A stretch of DNA of 64,000 nt from BD2-11 clade cluster bacterium bin43 (GTDB lineage Bacteria > Gemmatimonadota > Gemmatimonadetes > Longimicrobiales > Gaopeijiaceae), in assembly GCA_002238605.1 (NCBI GenBank), contig MPMR01000012.1:1-64000 (forward strand), given 5' to 3'. Shown in pieces: positions 16,658-25,564 of the stretch. Each line of letters begins with the position of its first letter. Positions within the stretch are counted from its first letter, which is position 1. A program made the translations under genes and the position numbers. A model generated the notes under the pieces. The model saw only the letters and a list, made by a program, of their open reading frames with translations. It ran no database searches and was not told the origin of the DNA.

Positions 16658-17032
16658 TCAGGAGGAGCCCTCTTCCTCGTCCGTGTCGTGAATCGGGCTT
16701 GTGATTCGCCAGAGCCGTTCGATCTCGCTCCTGATCTCCCGGATGCGCCCCTCCAGGGGCTGGTCGCTCAGGTGGTACCTGGCTGCGCTGAGAGACCGAT
16801 AGCAGCGCCACAGGGCCGACGATGCCGGAGTCTGCTCGTGACTTCGGCGCCTCTTCCCCTTGAGGCGGGCCAGAAGCCATTCCGTCATGTTCTCGTCGAG
16901 GAGCATCAGGTTGCCCTCGCCGGACGATTCCTCGCTCAGGTACTTGGCGAGTTTCTTCTTGAAGCTCTTCGGTACGCCCGCAACCACATAGACCGAAAGG
17001 TCGTCTCGTTCGAGTAGTTCCGACGTCATCAC
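16658..17032 (-). CDS. unknown 124-aa charged protein
   Basis: I do not recognise this protein. It begins MMTSELLERDDLSVYVVAGVP, has a Lys-rich segment (FKKKLAKYL), a middle basic block (KGKRRRSH), then a helical half with SARYHLSDQPLEGRIREIRSEIERLWRI and an acidic tail. The composition suggests a soluble, mostly helical cytoplasmic protein. GC preference at third positions supports coding. It is convergent with the DksA-like gene (28 bases apart). A -10-like TATGAT lies on the minus strand at 17115-17110. ATG at 17029 is an alternative start. Confidence 0.6.
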   Translation of the reverse strand: MMTSELLERDDLSVYVVAGVPKSFKKKLAKYLSEESSGEGNLMLLDENMTEWLLARLKGKRRRSHEQTPASSALWRCYRSLSAARYHLSDQPLEGRIREIRSEIERLWRITSPIHDTDEEEGSS

Positions 17033-17109
17033 ATCCCCGGATGGAACGAAGCAAACGAGGGGTAAGCACCTGCCGCCCAGGTTCCCCCGGTTTGCCGTAT
17101 TGGCCGTGT

Positions 17110-17115
17110 ATCATA
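17110..17115 (-). promoter_or_regulatory. candidate -10 of the unknown 124-aa gene
   Basis: On the minus strand TATGAT lies 78 bases before the start codon, in the 131-base gap after the RNase D-like gene. No convincing -35 is seen. Confidence 0.25.
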
Positions 17116-17163
17116 GCCCGAATCAGGAGGCTTTCGCCAGTCCCGGCGCGGGGAACCGTGCAG

Positions 17164-18300
17164 TCAGGCGCGCAGAATATCGAGGGCCAGGTGGCCGAGC
17201 ACCTCGACCTGCCAGGCACGCACCTGGGGGACTCGCGCGAGTTCCTCGGGTGAGCTCGGATCGGCGCGGACGATCTGCAGGATGGTCTTGTTGGGAAGCA
17301 GGAGACCCGGGTCCAGTCCGAGTTCGCGTGCCCTGCGGACGCGCGCGGCGCGCAGCCTTCCGGCGCGCTCCTCGGCCTCCGGCAAGAGCCTCGGGAACGA
17401 CCCCTCGCGGCGTCTCCGGCCGGCAGCGATGCGCGATTCCGGGATGGACTCCGCGTGATCCAGGTGTTCGAAGAGTCTCCCGCCGTCGGTGCGCGCCAGG
17501 ACAGGCGACAGACCGCGCCGGCGCCCCAGTTCCCCGATCGAGCGGGGTGGAGACTCGGCCAGCTGCAGCAGGACATTGTCGCCGGCCACCCGGAAGGGCG
17601 CCCTGTCCCTGCGCCGGGCGACCTCGTCCCTCCAGGTCCAGAGCGCACGCAGCCGCTGGAGCGCACGCGGAGCCAGATGGCGCGCGTTCTTCATGTTCGT
17701 CGCCGGATCGGGATCGGGGTCTTCGCGCCTGGAGGCGGTCCGCTCGAGCCAGCGGAACTCCTCGCTCGCCCACGCGAAGCGCCCCATTTTCTCCAACCGG
17801 GCTCGCAGGATGTCCGCCAGCGCCGACAGGTGGCGCGTGTCGGCCGCGGCGTACTCGAGCATATCCGCCGGGAGCGGCCGCATCGCCCAGTCGGCCCGCT
17901 GGTACTTCTTGGGCAGATGCACGCCCAGGAACCGTTCGAGCAGCGCGGACAGTCCCAGCGCGGATTCCCCCAGCAGCGCGGCCGCTACCTGCGTGTCGAA
18001 GAGGCCTCGCACCCGGATCCCCAGGTCCCGCGACAGAAGGCGAAGATCGTAGCTGGCTCCGTGCATGATGATCTCGCGTCCGGGATCCTCCAGCGGTGAC
18101 CGCAGCAGATCGCTGGCGTCGAAGGCGAGGGCATCGACGAGCCACGTATCCCGCGGCCCGGAGAGCTGCACCAGGCAGAGCCGGTCGGAATAGCGGTGAT
18201 AGCCGGCCGCCTCGCAGTCGAGGGCAAGCCGTGCGGGGGAAGCCAGCCGCTGCGCCACCGGGCGCGCTGCGTGTTCGTCGGCGATGAGGTGTACGTTCAT
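17164..18300 (-). CDS. rnd: RNase D-like 3'-5' exoribonuclease
   Basis: The 378-aa protein has a DEDDy exonuclease domain: LALDCEAAGYHRYSD (Asp-x-Glu), the HGASYDLRLL region with the second Asp, and the AAADTRHL segment with the Tyr-x3-Asp of motif III. Two helical HRDC-like regions follow in the C-terminal half (around ALWTWRDEVARRRD and LPNKTILQIVR). RNase D trims 3' ends of tRNA precursors and other small RNAs. The ATG at 18300 begins MNVHLIADE, next to the first conserved strand; the frame extends 36 codons further upstream without likely coding sense. It is divergent from pyk across 199 bases. Confidence 0.9.
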   Translation of the reverse strand: MNVHLIADEHAARPVAQRLASPARLALDCEAAGYHRYSDRLCLVQLSGPRDTWLVDALAFDASDLLRSPLEDPGREIIMHGASYDLRLLSRDLGIRVRGLFDTQVAAALLGESALGLSALLERFLGVHLPKKYQRADWAMRPLPADMLEYAAADTRHLSALADILRARLEKMGRFAWASEEFRWLERTASRREDPDPDPATNMKNARHLAPRALQRLRALWTWRDEVARRRDRAPFRVAGDNVLLQLAESPPRSIGELGRRRGLSPVLARTDGGRLFEHLDHAESIPESRIAAGRRRREGSFPRLLPEAEERAGRLRAARVRRARELGLDPGLLLPNKTILQIVRADPSSPEELARVPQVRAWQVEVLGHLALDILRA

Positions 18301-18362
18301 GGGCGCGAAAGGTGGGCCATCTCGCCGTCCCGCGCGAGAGTGCCGCCCCTGAGGCCTCGGGC

Positions 18363-18383
18363 GTTCCGCGGCGCGCGCGGAAC
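18363..18383. repeat. inverted repeat in the rnd-pyk divergent spacer
   Basis: GTTCCGCG and CGCGGAAC form perfect 8-base arms separated by five bases. It could be an operator shared by the divergent genes or a transcript hairpin. It lies about 33 bases upstream of the candidate pyk -10. Confidence 0.4.
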
Positions 18384-18415
18384 GGCAGGTCGCTGTGATT
18401 TCGGCCAAACCAGAC

Positions 18416-18421
18416 TAGAAT
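18416..18421 (+). promoter_or_regulatory. candidate pyk -10 element TAGAAT
   Basis: TAGAAT differs from TATAAT at one base and is 79 bases before the pyk ATG. A -35 at 17 bases would be CTGTGA, a weak match. Confidence 0.35.
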
Positions 18422-18499
18422 AACGGCGCTCCGTACATCGAACACGGACCGCGGGGGCCGGGACACCGGCGCTTCAACGGGGGAGTGGGAAGAAAGGCG

Positions 18500-19918
18500 A
18501 TGCTGAGAACCAAGTTGGTGTGTACGATGGGCCCGGCCACGTTCTCGCCCGAGATGGTTCGCCATCTGGTCGATTCAGGAATGACGATGGCGCGCCTGAA
18601 CATGTCCCACGGCCTCCGTGAGGATCATCTGGAGACCGTAGCCCTGATCCGACGCGCGGCCAGGGAAGCGGGCACGCCGGTTGCGATTCTCGCGGACCTG
18701 GGCGGCCCCAAGATACGCGTGGGCAAACTGGACTCGCCCCTTTTTCTGGCGGAGGACCAGGAAGTGGTGATCGCCCCGGAGGAGGCGGTTCTCGCCGGGG
18801 AGATCCCGACAACCTACGGGCACCTTGCGGACGACGTTGTGATCGGCGACCGCGTCCTCCTCGACGATGGCCTGATCGAGTTGCGCTGCGTGGGCAAGGG
18901 CGGGGGCAAGGCGCGCTTCGTCGTGGAGTGCGGCGGTCAGCTGAAGAGCTTCAAGGGCATGAACGTGCCCGGCGCCAACCTCAGCACTCCCTCGCTCACC
19001 GAGCGGGATCTGGAAGACCTCGACTTCGCCCTGGAGGCCGGCGTCGAATACGTGGGCCTTTCGTTCGTCCGACGAAGCGCGGACATCGAGGAATTGAAGG
19101 AGCGGGTCGCGGGCCGCGCTCTCGTGGTGGCGAAGATCGAACTGGTGCGCGCCCTGGCGTCGATCGAGGAGATCGTGAATGCGACCGACGCGGTCATGGT
19201 CGCTCGGGGCGACCTCGGCGTGGAGGTTCCCTTCGAGCAGGTGCCGCTGGCGCAGAAGCGCATCGTCCAGCTGGCGAATTACTCGGGCCGCCCGGTCATC
19301 ATCGCGACCCAGATGCTCGATTCGATGATCCAGAGCCCTCGCCCGACGCGAGCCGAAGCCTCCGATGTCGCCAACGCGGTCCTGGACGGCACCGATGCCG
19401 TGATGCTCTCCGGGGAAACCGCCGTCGGGGAGTACCCGCTGCACGCCGCGCAGGCGATGGTGCGCATCATCCGCGAGATCGAAGGCTCCGGCGTGCTGGC
19501 TCGAGGTCCCCGCTACCTGGCCCGTCCCGACGAATGGCGGCGCGGGGGCGCGAGCCGGCGCGAACACGCCGTGGCCTCGTGCACCGTGGACGCCGTGCGC
19601 CAGCTGGGTTCGCCCGCGGTGCTGGTGATCACCAGCAGCGGCTTCTCCGCGCGCCTGGTTTCGTCGTACCGTCCGCCCGTCCCGATCTTCGCGGTGTGCA
19701 CCGAGCCGCGGACCTTCCGCCAGCTCGCGCCCGTCTGGGGCGTATGGCCGACACTGGCGGCCGACATGCCGGTGAACTACTCGGCCCTCTCCGCCTACGG
19801 AAAGGAGGCGGTCGTGCGTGCGGGGGTCGGAAAGCCTGGCGACTCGGTCGTGGTGACCGCCGGATTTCCCTTCCACGAGAGGGGGTCGACCAACACCATG
19901 CGCGTGGAACAACTCTAG
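18500..19918 (+). CDS. pyk: pyruvate kinase
   Basis: Pyruvate kinase makes ATP and pyruvate from phosphoenolpyruvate and ADP, the last step of glycolysis. The 472-aa protein starts MLRTKLVCTMGPA, the usual N-terminus. It has MARLNMSHG, ADLGGPKIR, the beta-barrel B-domain, ERDLEDLDFALE, and the metal and substrate region VAKIE...VMVARGDLGVE. ATQMLDSMI and SGETAVGEYP are followed by the complete C-terminal domain. No fused PEP-utiliser domain is present. A GTG at 18485 in the same frame would add five residues. The next gene starts nine bases after the stop, so co-transcription is likely. Confidence 0.97.
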   Translation: MLRTKLVCTMGPATFSPEMVRHLVDSGMTMARLNMSHGLREDHLETVALIRRAAREAGTPVAILADLGGPKIRVGKLDSPLFLAEDQEVVIAPEEAVLAGEIPTTYGHLADDVVIGDRVLLDDGLIELRCVGKGGGKARFVVECGGQLKSFKGMNVPGANLSTPSLTERDLEDLDFALEAGVEYVGLSFVRRSADIEELKERVAGRALVVAKIELVRALASIEEIVNATDAVMVARGDLGVEVPFEQVPLAQKRIVQLANYSGRPVIIATQMLDSMIQSPRPTRAEASDVANAVLDGTDAVMLSGETAVGEYPLHAAQAMVRIIREIEGSGVLARGPRYLARPDEWRRGGASRREHAVASCTVDAVRQLGSPAVLVITSSGFSARLVSSYRPPVPIFAVCTEPRTFRQLAPVWGVWPTLAADMPVNYSALSAYGKEAVVRAGVGKPGDSVVVTAGFPFHERGSTNTMRVEQL

Positions 19919-19926
19919 CTGGCTCG

Positions 19927-20760
19927 ATGTCGCTCTCGCTGACCTTTCTGGGCACCGGCACCTCCTACGGCGTGCCGGTCATCGGATGTCGGTGCGACAC
20001 CTGTACCTCGAGCGACCCGCGCGACAAGCGCACGCGGCACGGCGCCCTGCTTCGCTTCGGGGACCGCCGGCTCCTGGTCGACACGCCCCCGGAACTCAGG
20101 CTCCAGCTTCTCGGCGAGGGCGTCTCCGCCCTGAATGCGGTGTGGTTCACGCACGCGCACGCCGACCACATCCATGGCATCGACGACCTTCGGGTGTTCA
20201 CGGCGCTCTACGGGGGAAGGATCAGCGCCTGGATGCACCCTTCGGTCGCCCGCCAGCTGCGCCGCCGTTTTCCGTACATCTTCGACCCCCGGCCCCGACC
20301 CTCGGACGGCGTCTACGTCCCGGAACTGGACGTCTGCACGTTCCGGGAGGGAAGGCCGGTGGACATCCTCGACCATGTCTTTCTGCCGCTGGGAGTGCCC
20401 CACGGCGGGATCCGCTCCTACGGTTTCCGCGTCGGGGGACTCGGGTATGTAACCGATGCCAAGCGGCTTCCGCGGGCGGCGCTGGAAGGGCTCAGGGGAG
20501 CAGATGTGCTGGTGCTCAACGCGCTGTGGTACGGCGATCCCCATCCGACCCATTTCAACGTCGAGGAAGCCGTCGCCGCGGCACGGGCGGTCGGGGCCCG
20601 CAGGACCTACCTAACGCACCTCACCCACCGGGTGCGGCACGACGATCTGTGTCGGCGCCTCCCGGACGACATCCGCCCCGCTTTCGACGGCCTCACCCTG
20701 AAGGTGGAAGACACCTGCACGGGACCTGGGCGGCCTCCGTCGTCGCCGACCGCGGCATGA
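19927..20760 (+). CDS. PhnP-like metallo-beta-lactamase-fold phosphodiesterase
   Basis: The 277-aa protein has the dinuclear metal motif His76-x-His78-x-Asp80-His81 (THAHADHIHGIDD). Its N-terminus FLGTGTSYGVPVIGCRCDTC matches the PhnP branch, including the clustered cysteines that hold a structural zinc. PhnP cleaves ribosyl 1,2-cyclic phosphates, and related proteins process other cyclic phosphodiesters. No phosphonate genes are nearby, so the substrate is open. Later conserved parts are VTDAK and the LTHLTH region. It follows pyk by eight bases and overlaps pgi by four (ATGA). Confidence 0.85.
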   Translation: MSLSLTFLGTGTSYGVPVIGCRCDTCTSSDPRDKRTRHGALLRFGDRRLLVDTPPELRLQLLGEGVSALNAVWFTHAHADHIHGIDDLRVFTALYGGRISAWMHPSVARQLRRRFPYIFDPRPRPSDGVYVPELDVCTFREGRPVDILDHVFLPLGVPHGGIRSYGFRVGGLGYVTDAKRLPRAALEGLRGADVLVLNALWYGDPHPTHFNVEEAVAAARAVGARRTYLTHLTHRVRHDDLCRRLPDDIRPAFDGLTLKVEDTCTGPGRPPSSPTAA

Positions 20761-22148
20761 GCGCGGTCACCGTCGACTACCGGAATCTCCTCGCCATCGA
20801 CGAGGGCGAGGCCGGTGTCGATCCGGCGCGACTCGCCGGCGACCTGGGCTCGCGTTTCCGCGAAGCGCACGAGGATGTCCAACGGGCGCGCCGAGGCGGG
20901 AGCATGGGCTTCTTCGACCTGCCGCGCGCCCTGGACGCCGCGGCCCGAATCCGTCGCGCCGCCGCCGGGCTGCGTGGACGCTTCGACGATGTCGTGGTGC
21001 TCGGCATCGGCGGGTCGGCGCTCGGGACCCGCACCCTGCGGGATGCGCTCGGTGCCGGAGACCGGGCCCGTGGGACCAGCGCCGCCGCCGCCCCTCACCC
21101 GAGACTTCACGTGGCGGACAACGTGGATCCGCACTCGATCGGCGCACTGCTGAACCGCCTCGACATGCGCAGGACGTTCTTCAACGTGGTCAGCAAATCG
21201 GGCTCGACCACCGAGACGCTGGCGCTGTATCGTGTGGTTGCGGAGCGCCTTGCCCGTGATGTGGGCCCGGACCAGGCGCGGGAGCACCTCCTCTTCACCA
21301 CGGATCCGCGGCGAGGGCCGCTCCGCGGACTGGCCGGGGAGGTCGGCATTCCCACCCTCCCGGTCCCGCCCAACGTGGGCGGCCGCTTCTCGGTCCTGTC
21401 GGCCGTGGGTCTGTTCCCCGCGGCGGCGGCCGGGCTGGACGTGACGGCTGTGCTTCAGGGCGCGGCCCGCATGGAAGAGCGTTGCCGCACGGGCGAGCTG
21501 ACCCGGAATCCCGCGGGCGTGGTCGCGACCCTGCTGCACCGCGCCGATGTCGAGCGCGGGCAGCGGGTGCACGTCTTCATGCCCTACTGCGACCGTCTCC
21601 GCTCCTTCGCCCTCTGGGTGCAGCAACTGTGGGGCGAGTCGCTCGGCAAGGCCACGGGGCTCGACGGCCGGCCCGCGGCCACCGGTCCCACCCCACTACC
21701 GGCAGCGGGGGCAACCGATCAGCACTCGCTGCTGCAGCTCTTCATGGAAGGGCCCGCGGACAAGGTGGTGTGCTTTCTCACCGTGGACGCGGCCGACGAT
21801 CCGATCCCGATCGACGACGCGCCCGCTCCGTTGCCCGCCTTCGAGTTCCCCGAGGGTCACACGCTCCACCAACTGATCGCCATCGAGCACGCCGCGACCG
21901 CGGCCGCGCTTCGAACGCGCAAGAGGCCCAACCTGACGATCCGGCTGGCGAAGCTCGACGCCGGGGCGCTGGGCGAACTCATCCTGCTCTTCCAGGCGGC
22001 GACGGTGTACGCCGGATTTCTCTACGGCGTGGATCCCCTCACCCAGCCGGGCGTCGAGCTGGGCAAACGGTATGTGCACGGCCTGCTGGGGCGGTCGGGC
22101 TACGACCCTCCCCGCATGGAGGAAGCCAATCACCCCTGGCAGGTGTAG
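20757..22148 (+). CDS. pgi: glucose-6-phosphate isomerase
   Basis: This enzyme interconverts glucose-6-phosphate and fructose-6-phosphate. The 463-aa length is that of the shorter bacterial type. Two SIS-type domains are seen, with VVVLGIGGSALGTRTL, the NVVSKSGSTTETLA phosphate loop, PPNVGGRFSVLSAVGL, and a catalytic-region match in GATDQHSLLQLFMEGP. The late LGELILLFQAATVYAGFLYGVDPLTQPGVELGK closes the fold. The ATG overlaps the stop of the upstream metallo-hydrolase. Together with pyk it forms a small central carbon cluster. Confidence 0.95.
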   Translation: MSAVTVDYRNLLAIDEGEAGVDPARLAGDLGSRFREAHEDVQRARRGGSMGFFDLPRALDAAARIRRAAAGLRGRFDDVVVLGIGGSALGTRTLRDALGAGDRARGTSAAAAPHPRLHVADNVDPHSIGALLNRLDMRRTFFNVVSKSGSTTETLALYRVVAERLARDVGPDQAREHLLFTTDPRRGPLRGLAGEVGIPTLPVPPNVGGRFSVLSAVGLFPAAAAGLDVTAVLQGAARMEERCRTGELTRNPAGVVATLLHRADVERGQRVHVFMPYCDRLRSFALWVQQLWGESLGKATGLDGRPAATGPTPLPAAGATDQHSLLQLFMEGPADKVVCFLTVDAADDPIPIDDAPAPLPAFEFPEGHTLHQLIAIEHAATAAALRTRKRPNLTIRLAKLDAGALGELILLFQAATVYAGFLYGVDPLTQPGVELGKRYVHGLLGRSGYDPPRMEEANHPWQV

Positions 22149-22280
22149 GAGGATCGGGAGACCGCGGAGGGGCGCCGGCTCGCAGGGTAGGCATCCCCCT
22201 CCGGAAACCCTAGTTTGTATCAGGATGGAGCAGCTGCGGCCGCCCGCGGCGGCTGCCGGCTAATGCATGGGAGAGGCGGG

Positions 22281-22742
22281 ATGGTTCAGGGAGAAGACGG
22301 ACCGCTGGTCGTAATCGAGCGCGACGGCGGTTCGAACACGGGTGCCTTTCTGCTCGGCGCCGTGGTCGGTGCCGGACTCGCGCTGCTTTTCGCTCCACGG
22401 TCCGGCAAGGAGACCCAGGAGCAGCTGAAGGCCCGGGCGCGTGAGTTCCGGGACGTCGCCCAGGAACGAGTGCGCGTGGCCCAGGAAGGCCTCGAGGAGA
22501 GGTTGGGGCGCGCCGGCGAACAGGTCCGGGAACAGATCGAATCGGTGAAAGGAGCGGTGGACGCGGGGCGCCGCGCGGCGGTGGACGCGCGCACCGAACT
22601 CCAGGACAGGATCGAGACCTCCAAGGCCGCCTATCGGGCTGCGAGTGATGCCGCGCGGCAAGTCGTCCGCGATGCCGGAACCTCGGACAACGGGGAACAC
22701 GATGACGATGCCGGGCACGAGCTGGCGCCACCGGTGGACTGA
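22281..22742 (+). CDS. YtxH-domain membrane-anchored coiled-coil protein
   Basis: The 153-aa protein has one N-terminal membrane segment (GAFLLGAVVGAGLALLFAP) followed by RSGKETQEQLKAR, the usual YtxH signature. A long amphipathic, probably coiled-coil helix of about 100 residues and an acidic tail complete it. YtxH proteins are small envelope or stress proteins without a known reaction. The ATG at 22281 follows GGGAGAGG at four bases; ATG at 22263 and TTG at 22215 are in frame. The 3' end overlaps the L,D-transpeptidase start by 41 bases. Confidence 0.85.
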   Translation: MVQGEDGPLVVIERDGGSNTGAFLLGAVVGAGLALLFAPRSGKETQEQLKARAREFRDVAQERVRVAQEGLEERLGRAGEQVREQIESVKGAVDAGRRAAVDARTELQDRIETSKAAYRAASDAARQVVRDAGTSDNGEHDDDAGHELAPPVD

Positions 22743-23358
22743 GGGCGGCGCGGCAACGTTGGTGCGAGCCGCGCTGCTGCTGATCGGTCTTCTCGCGCCC
22801 GCCGCGACGCGGGGGCAGGTGCTCGACGGCCACCCGCTGGTTACGGACCGCTCGCGGATGCTCGCGCGCGACGTGGCCGTGGGGACATCGTTTCTTCCCT
22901 CCCATGAGCGCTACGTCGTCGTTCACCTGGTCGAGAATCGACTCTTCGTCATGGAGGGCGAGCGCGCCATCTGGTCGGCGCCCGTCGGCACGGGGACCGG
23001 GTTCAACCTGAACGGGGCCGGCCAGAAGTGGCACTTCTCCACCCCCCGCGGGATCATGAAGGTCCGGTACAAGGAAAAGAACCCGGTCTGGATCGCTCCC
23101 GACTGGCACTTCGTCGAAAGAGGAGTTCCGGTTCCTCCGCAGCAGCACCCGTCCCGCTCGATCCCGGGCGCCCTCGGCACCACGGCGATCTATCTGGGTG
23201 ACGGCATCGCGATTCACGGCACCTACCGGCCCGAGCTGGTGCTCGATCCCGATCCGGAGCGGCGGCGCATCTCGCACGGGTGCATTCGCCTGACCAACGA
23301 GGCGGCCCGCGAACTGTACTACCTGATCGACGTGGGCACGCCGGTCCTGATCTATTAG
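22702..23358 (+). CDS. L,D-transpeptidase (YkuD domain), exported
   Basis: This 218-aa protein has a basic N-terminus, a hydrophobic signal segment (VRAALLLIGLLAPAA) and then a YkuD domain. The catalytic pattern is IAIHGTY followed by ISHGCIRL with Cys194. Such enzymes make 3-3 or Lpp-type crosslinks in peptidoglycan, or attach proteins to it. The YVVVHLVENRLFV start of the domain and the late DVGTPVLIY end are typical. It starts inside the YtxH gene, after GGGGAA. It is followed by smpB after 14 bases. Confidence 0.92.
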   Translation: MTMPGTSWRHRWTEGGAATLVRAALLLIGLLAPAATRGQVLDGHPLVTDRSRMLARDVAVGTSFLPSHERYVVVHLVENRLFVMEGERAIWSAPVGTGTGFNLNGAGQKWHFSTPRGIMKVRYKEKNPVWIAPDWHFVERGVPVPPQQHPSRSIPGALGTTAIYLGDGIAIHGTYRPELVLDPDPERRRISHGCIRLTNEAARELYYLIDVGTPVLIY

Positions 23359-23372
23359 CCCGGCGCGAGACC

Positions 23373-23852
23373 ATGGCGCGGCCAGGCAAGGCGGGTCCTG
23401 CGGGCCCACTCGTCATCTCCCGCAACCGAAAGGCCCGGCACGAATACGAGGTGATCGAGACGCTCGAAGCGGGTCTGGTGCTCAAGGGGCCGGAGGTGAA
23501 GTCCGTGCGCGCGGGGAAAGTGGGGTTCAAGGATGCCTTCGCCCGCCTGGAGGGCACCGAAGTGTGGCTCTACAACCTGTACATCAGCCCATACGAGCCG
23601 GCGACACACTGGAACGCGGACCCGGAGCGCCCACGCAAACTCCTCTTGAGACGCGCCGAGATCCGGCGTCTGATCGGCAGGGTCGAGGAGAAAGGGCTGA
23701 CGCTGATTCCCCTGGATCTGTACATGCGCCGGGGGTACGCGAAGCTGACGCTGGCCCTCGCGCGCGGCCGCAAGCTCTACGACAAGAGGGAGAAGCTGCG
23801 TCGCCGAACCCAGGAACGGGAAGCGCAGCGGGCGATGAGGCGCGGCCGGTGA
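23373..23852 (+). CDS. smpB: SsrA-binding protein SmpB
   Basis: SmpB carries tmRNA to stalled ribosomes for trans-translation. The 159-aa protein is complete: VISRNRKARHEYEVIETLEAG, the RNA-binding core LKGPEVKSVRAGKVGFKDAF, YNLYISPYEPATH, LKRSEIRRLIG-like LLLRRAEIRRLIG, and the basic tail KLYDKREKLRRRTQERE that reaches the decoding centre. The ATG at 23373 fits the family start; the longer frame upstream overlaps the transpeptidase. The stop TGA is shared with the GTG start of the next gene (GTGA). Confidence 0.97.
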   Translation: MARPGKAGPAGPLVISRNRKARHEYEVIETLEAGLVLKGPEVKSVRAGKVGFKDAFARLEGTEVWLYNLYISPYEPATHWNADPERPRKLLLRRAEIRRLIGRVEEKGLTLIPLDLYMRRGYAKLTLALARGRKLYDKREKLRRRTQEREAQRAMRRGR

Positions 23853-25564
23853 GGGAGCGCCGGCGCCTGCCGGGGCCGGCCGCCGCGGCCGCGGTCTTGT
23901 GCGCGTGTCTGGTCGCGGGCTGCGCCTACTTCAACTCGCTCTACAATGCGCGGCGCGCCTTCGACGATGCCCAGGCCGCCCGCCTTCAGGATCAGCCGCT
24001 CGAGGCTGCTTCCGCGTATCGGGAGGCAGTCGACAAGGCAGCGCGCAGCTATCGGTCCGACCAAACCGGACGCTGGGCCGACGACGCGCTCTACATCATG
24101 GGACGCGCCTACTTCCACAGCGGGGACTGGGCGCGGTCGCAGGCGGCGCTGGAGCGCCTGCTGGCGACTTCGAGCGACTCCAGCCTGCACGCGGGGGCCC
24201 GCGTGTACCTGGGCGGGGTGGCGCTCGCCACGGGCCGGCGCGACGTCGGCATGCGACTGCTCGACGAGGCCCTCGAAGAGGTGCCGGACGCGATGCTTCG
24301 CGCGGAGGGGCATCTCTGGCGGGCCCGGGCCGCGTTCGACGCCGGTCGCGCCGAGGAGGGATGGGCGGGCCTGGACCGGTCGGAGGAGGCCTCCCGCGAG
24401 CTGAACGTCGCGGTTGCCCTGGAGCGCCTGGTGCGCGGGCTCGACAACGACCACTTCGACCACGCGCGCGCGGGTGCGGCGACCGTGCTCGAGAAGGCGT
24501 CCGGGGAGGCCTGGGCCGATACCGTTTTCGCCACCGTGGAGCGAGCCTCCAACCTCTGGGGCGCAGGACCCGCGGCCGCCATGTTCGCCGCGGCCGAACG
24601 CAGCGGGTGGACGCCCGCCGCGCGCAGCCGGGTCCGCCTCGAGCGGGCGCGCCTGCTCGCTCGCGCCGGCGATACGGTGGCAGCCGGGGAAGTGGCCGGG
24701 GAAGTGGCACGCGGCGACGACAGAACCGCGCGCGAGGCGCGCATCGCCCTCGCCCGCTGGCAGCTGAACTCCGTCGATCGTCTCGAGGAGCTCGAGGAGG
24801 TCCGGGCGATCCTGCTCCCGGCCATCGCGCTTTCCGAAGCGCTGCGGCTCATCGAACACATGGAGCATGTCGGGCTGTTCGTCGAACGAGCGGCCACGAC
24901 GGGGGACCATCTCGCGCTCTTCGCGGGGGCGGAGCTGGCCCGCGACAGCCTCGGATCGCCGCACCTGGCCCGACAGTTCTTCACCCTGTATGCCGATCGC
25001 GATCGCGGCTCCGCCTGGGAAGCCAAGGCCGTGATGGCGGCGCTCGAGCTGACCGGCGACGAGGATGAGCGGCAAACGCTTGCGGCCCGCCTGAGTCGGC
25101 TGGACGACAACATCTACGTCCAGGCATCGGAGGGGGCAGAGGCGCGGCCGGCCGAATATGCCGTGCTGGAGGGCCGGCTCGGCACCTCTCTGGCGATCCT
25201 GAATCAGCGCATCGCCGCGGAGGCCGTCAACCGGGACGTCGCGGTGCGGGAAGCCGCACGCACGCTTGACAGCATCCGGACCGCCGAAGACCTGGTGCGG
25301 CGAATCGCCGCCGGGGACTCGCTTCTGCTGGACTCGCTGCGGCTCGACTCGCTGAGGGCGGACTCGATCCGCCGCAACGCCCCGGGCGCGGCCTCGACCG
25401 ACGCGTTCTTTGCCCCCGACACCGTTCCGCCGACCGACTCGATCCTCCCGCGCGACTCCCTGCCACGAAGGGACACGATCCCTCGCAGGGACACGCTGGA
25501 CCGGGCGGAACCATCACCGGGGCCGGTGCGGCCCGCATCGGGGAGCGAGGCCGGTGCAGCTTGA
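23849..25564 (+). CDS. TPR-rich lipoprotein with Asp-Ser/Thr-rich tail
   Basis: The 571-aa protein starts with GTG overlapping the smpB stop. A lipoprotein signal ends at Cys25 (LVAGC), followed by AYFNSLYNARRAFDDA, a start seen in TPR lipoproteins of this bacterial group. Residues 40-450 are helical and alanine-rich with repeat spacing like TPRs (e.g. ALYIMGRAYFHSGDWARSQAALERLL). The last 90 residues contain a low-complexity series of short units such as DSLRLDSLRADSI and RRDTIPRRDTL. A role in outer-membrane protein handling is possible but unproven. Its end overlaps pyrD by 11 bases. Confidence 0.8.
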   Translation: MRERRRLPGPAAAAAVLCACLVAGCAYFNSLYNARRAFDDAQAARLQDQPLEAASAYREAVDKAARSYRSDQTGRWADDALYIMGRAYFHSGDWARSQAALERLLATSSDSSLHAGARVYLGGVALATGRRDVGMRLLDEALEEVPDAMLRAEGHLWRARAAFDAGRAEEGWAGLDRSEEASRELNVAVALERLVRGLDNDHFDHARAGAATVLEKASGEAWADTVFATVERASNLWGAGPAAAMFAAAERSGWTPAARSRVRLERARLLARAGDTVAAGEVAGEVARGDDRTAREARIALARWQLNSVDRLEELEEVRAILLPAIALSEALRLIEHMEHVGLFVERAATTGDHLALFAGAELARDSLGSPHLARQFFTLYADRDRGSAWEAKAVMAALELTGDEDERQTLAARLSRLDDNIYVQASEGAEARPAEYAVLEGRLGTSLAILNQRIAAEAVNRDVAVREAARTLDSIRTAEDLVRRIAAGDSLLLDSLRLDSLRADSIRRNAPGAASTDAFFAPDTVPPTDSILPRDSLPRRDTIPRRDTLDRAEPSPGPVRPASGSEAGAA

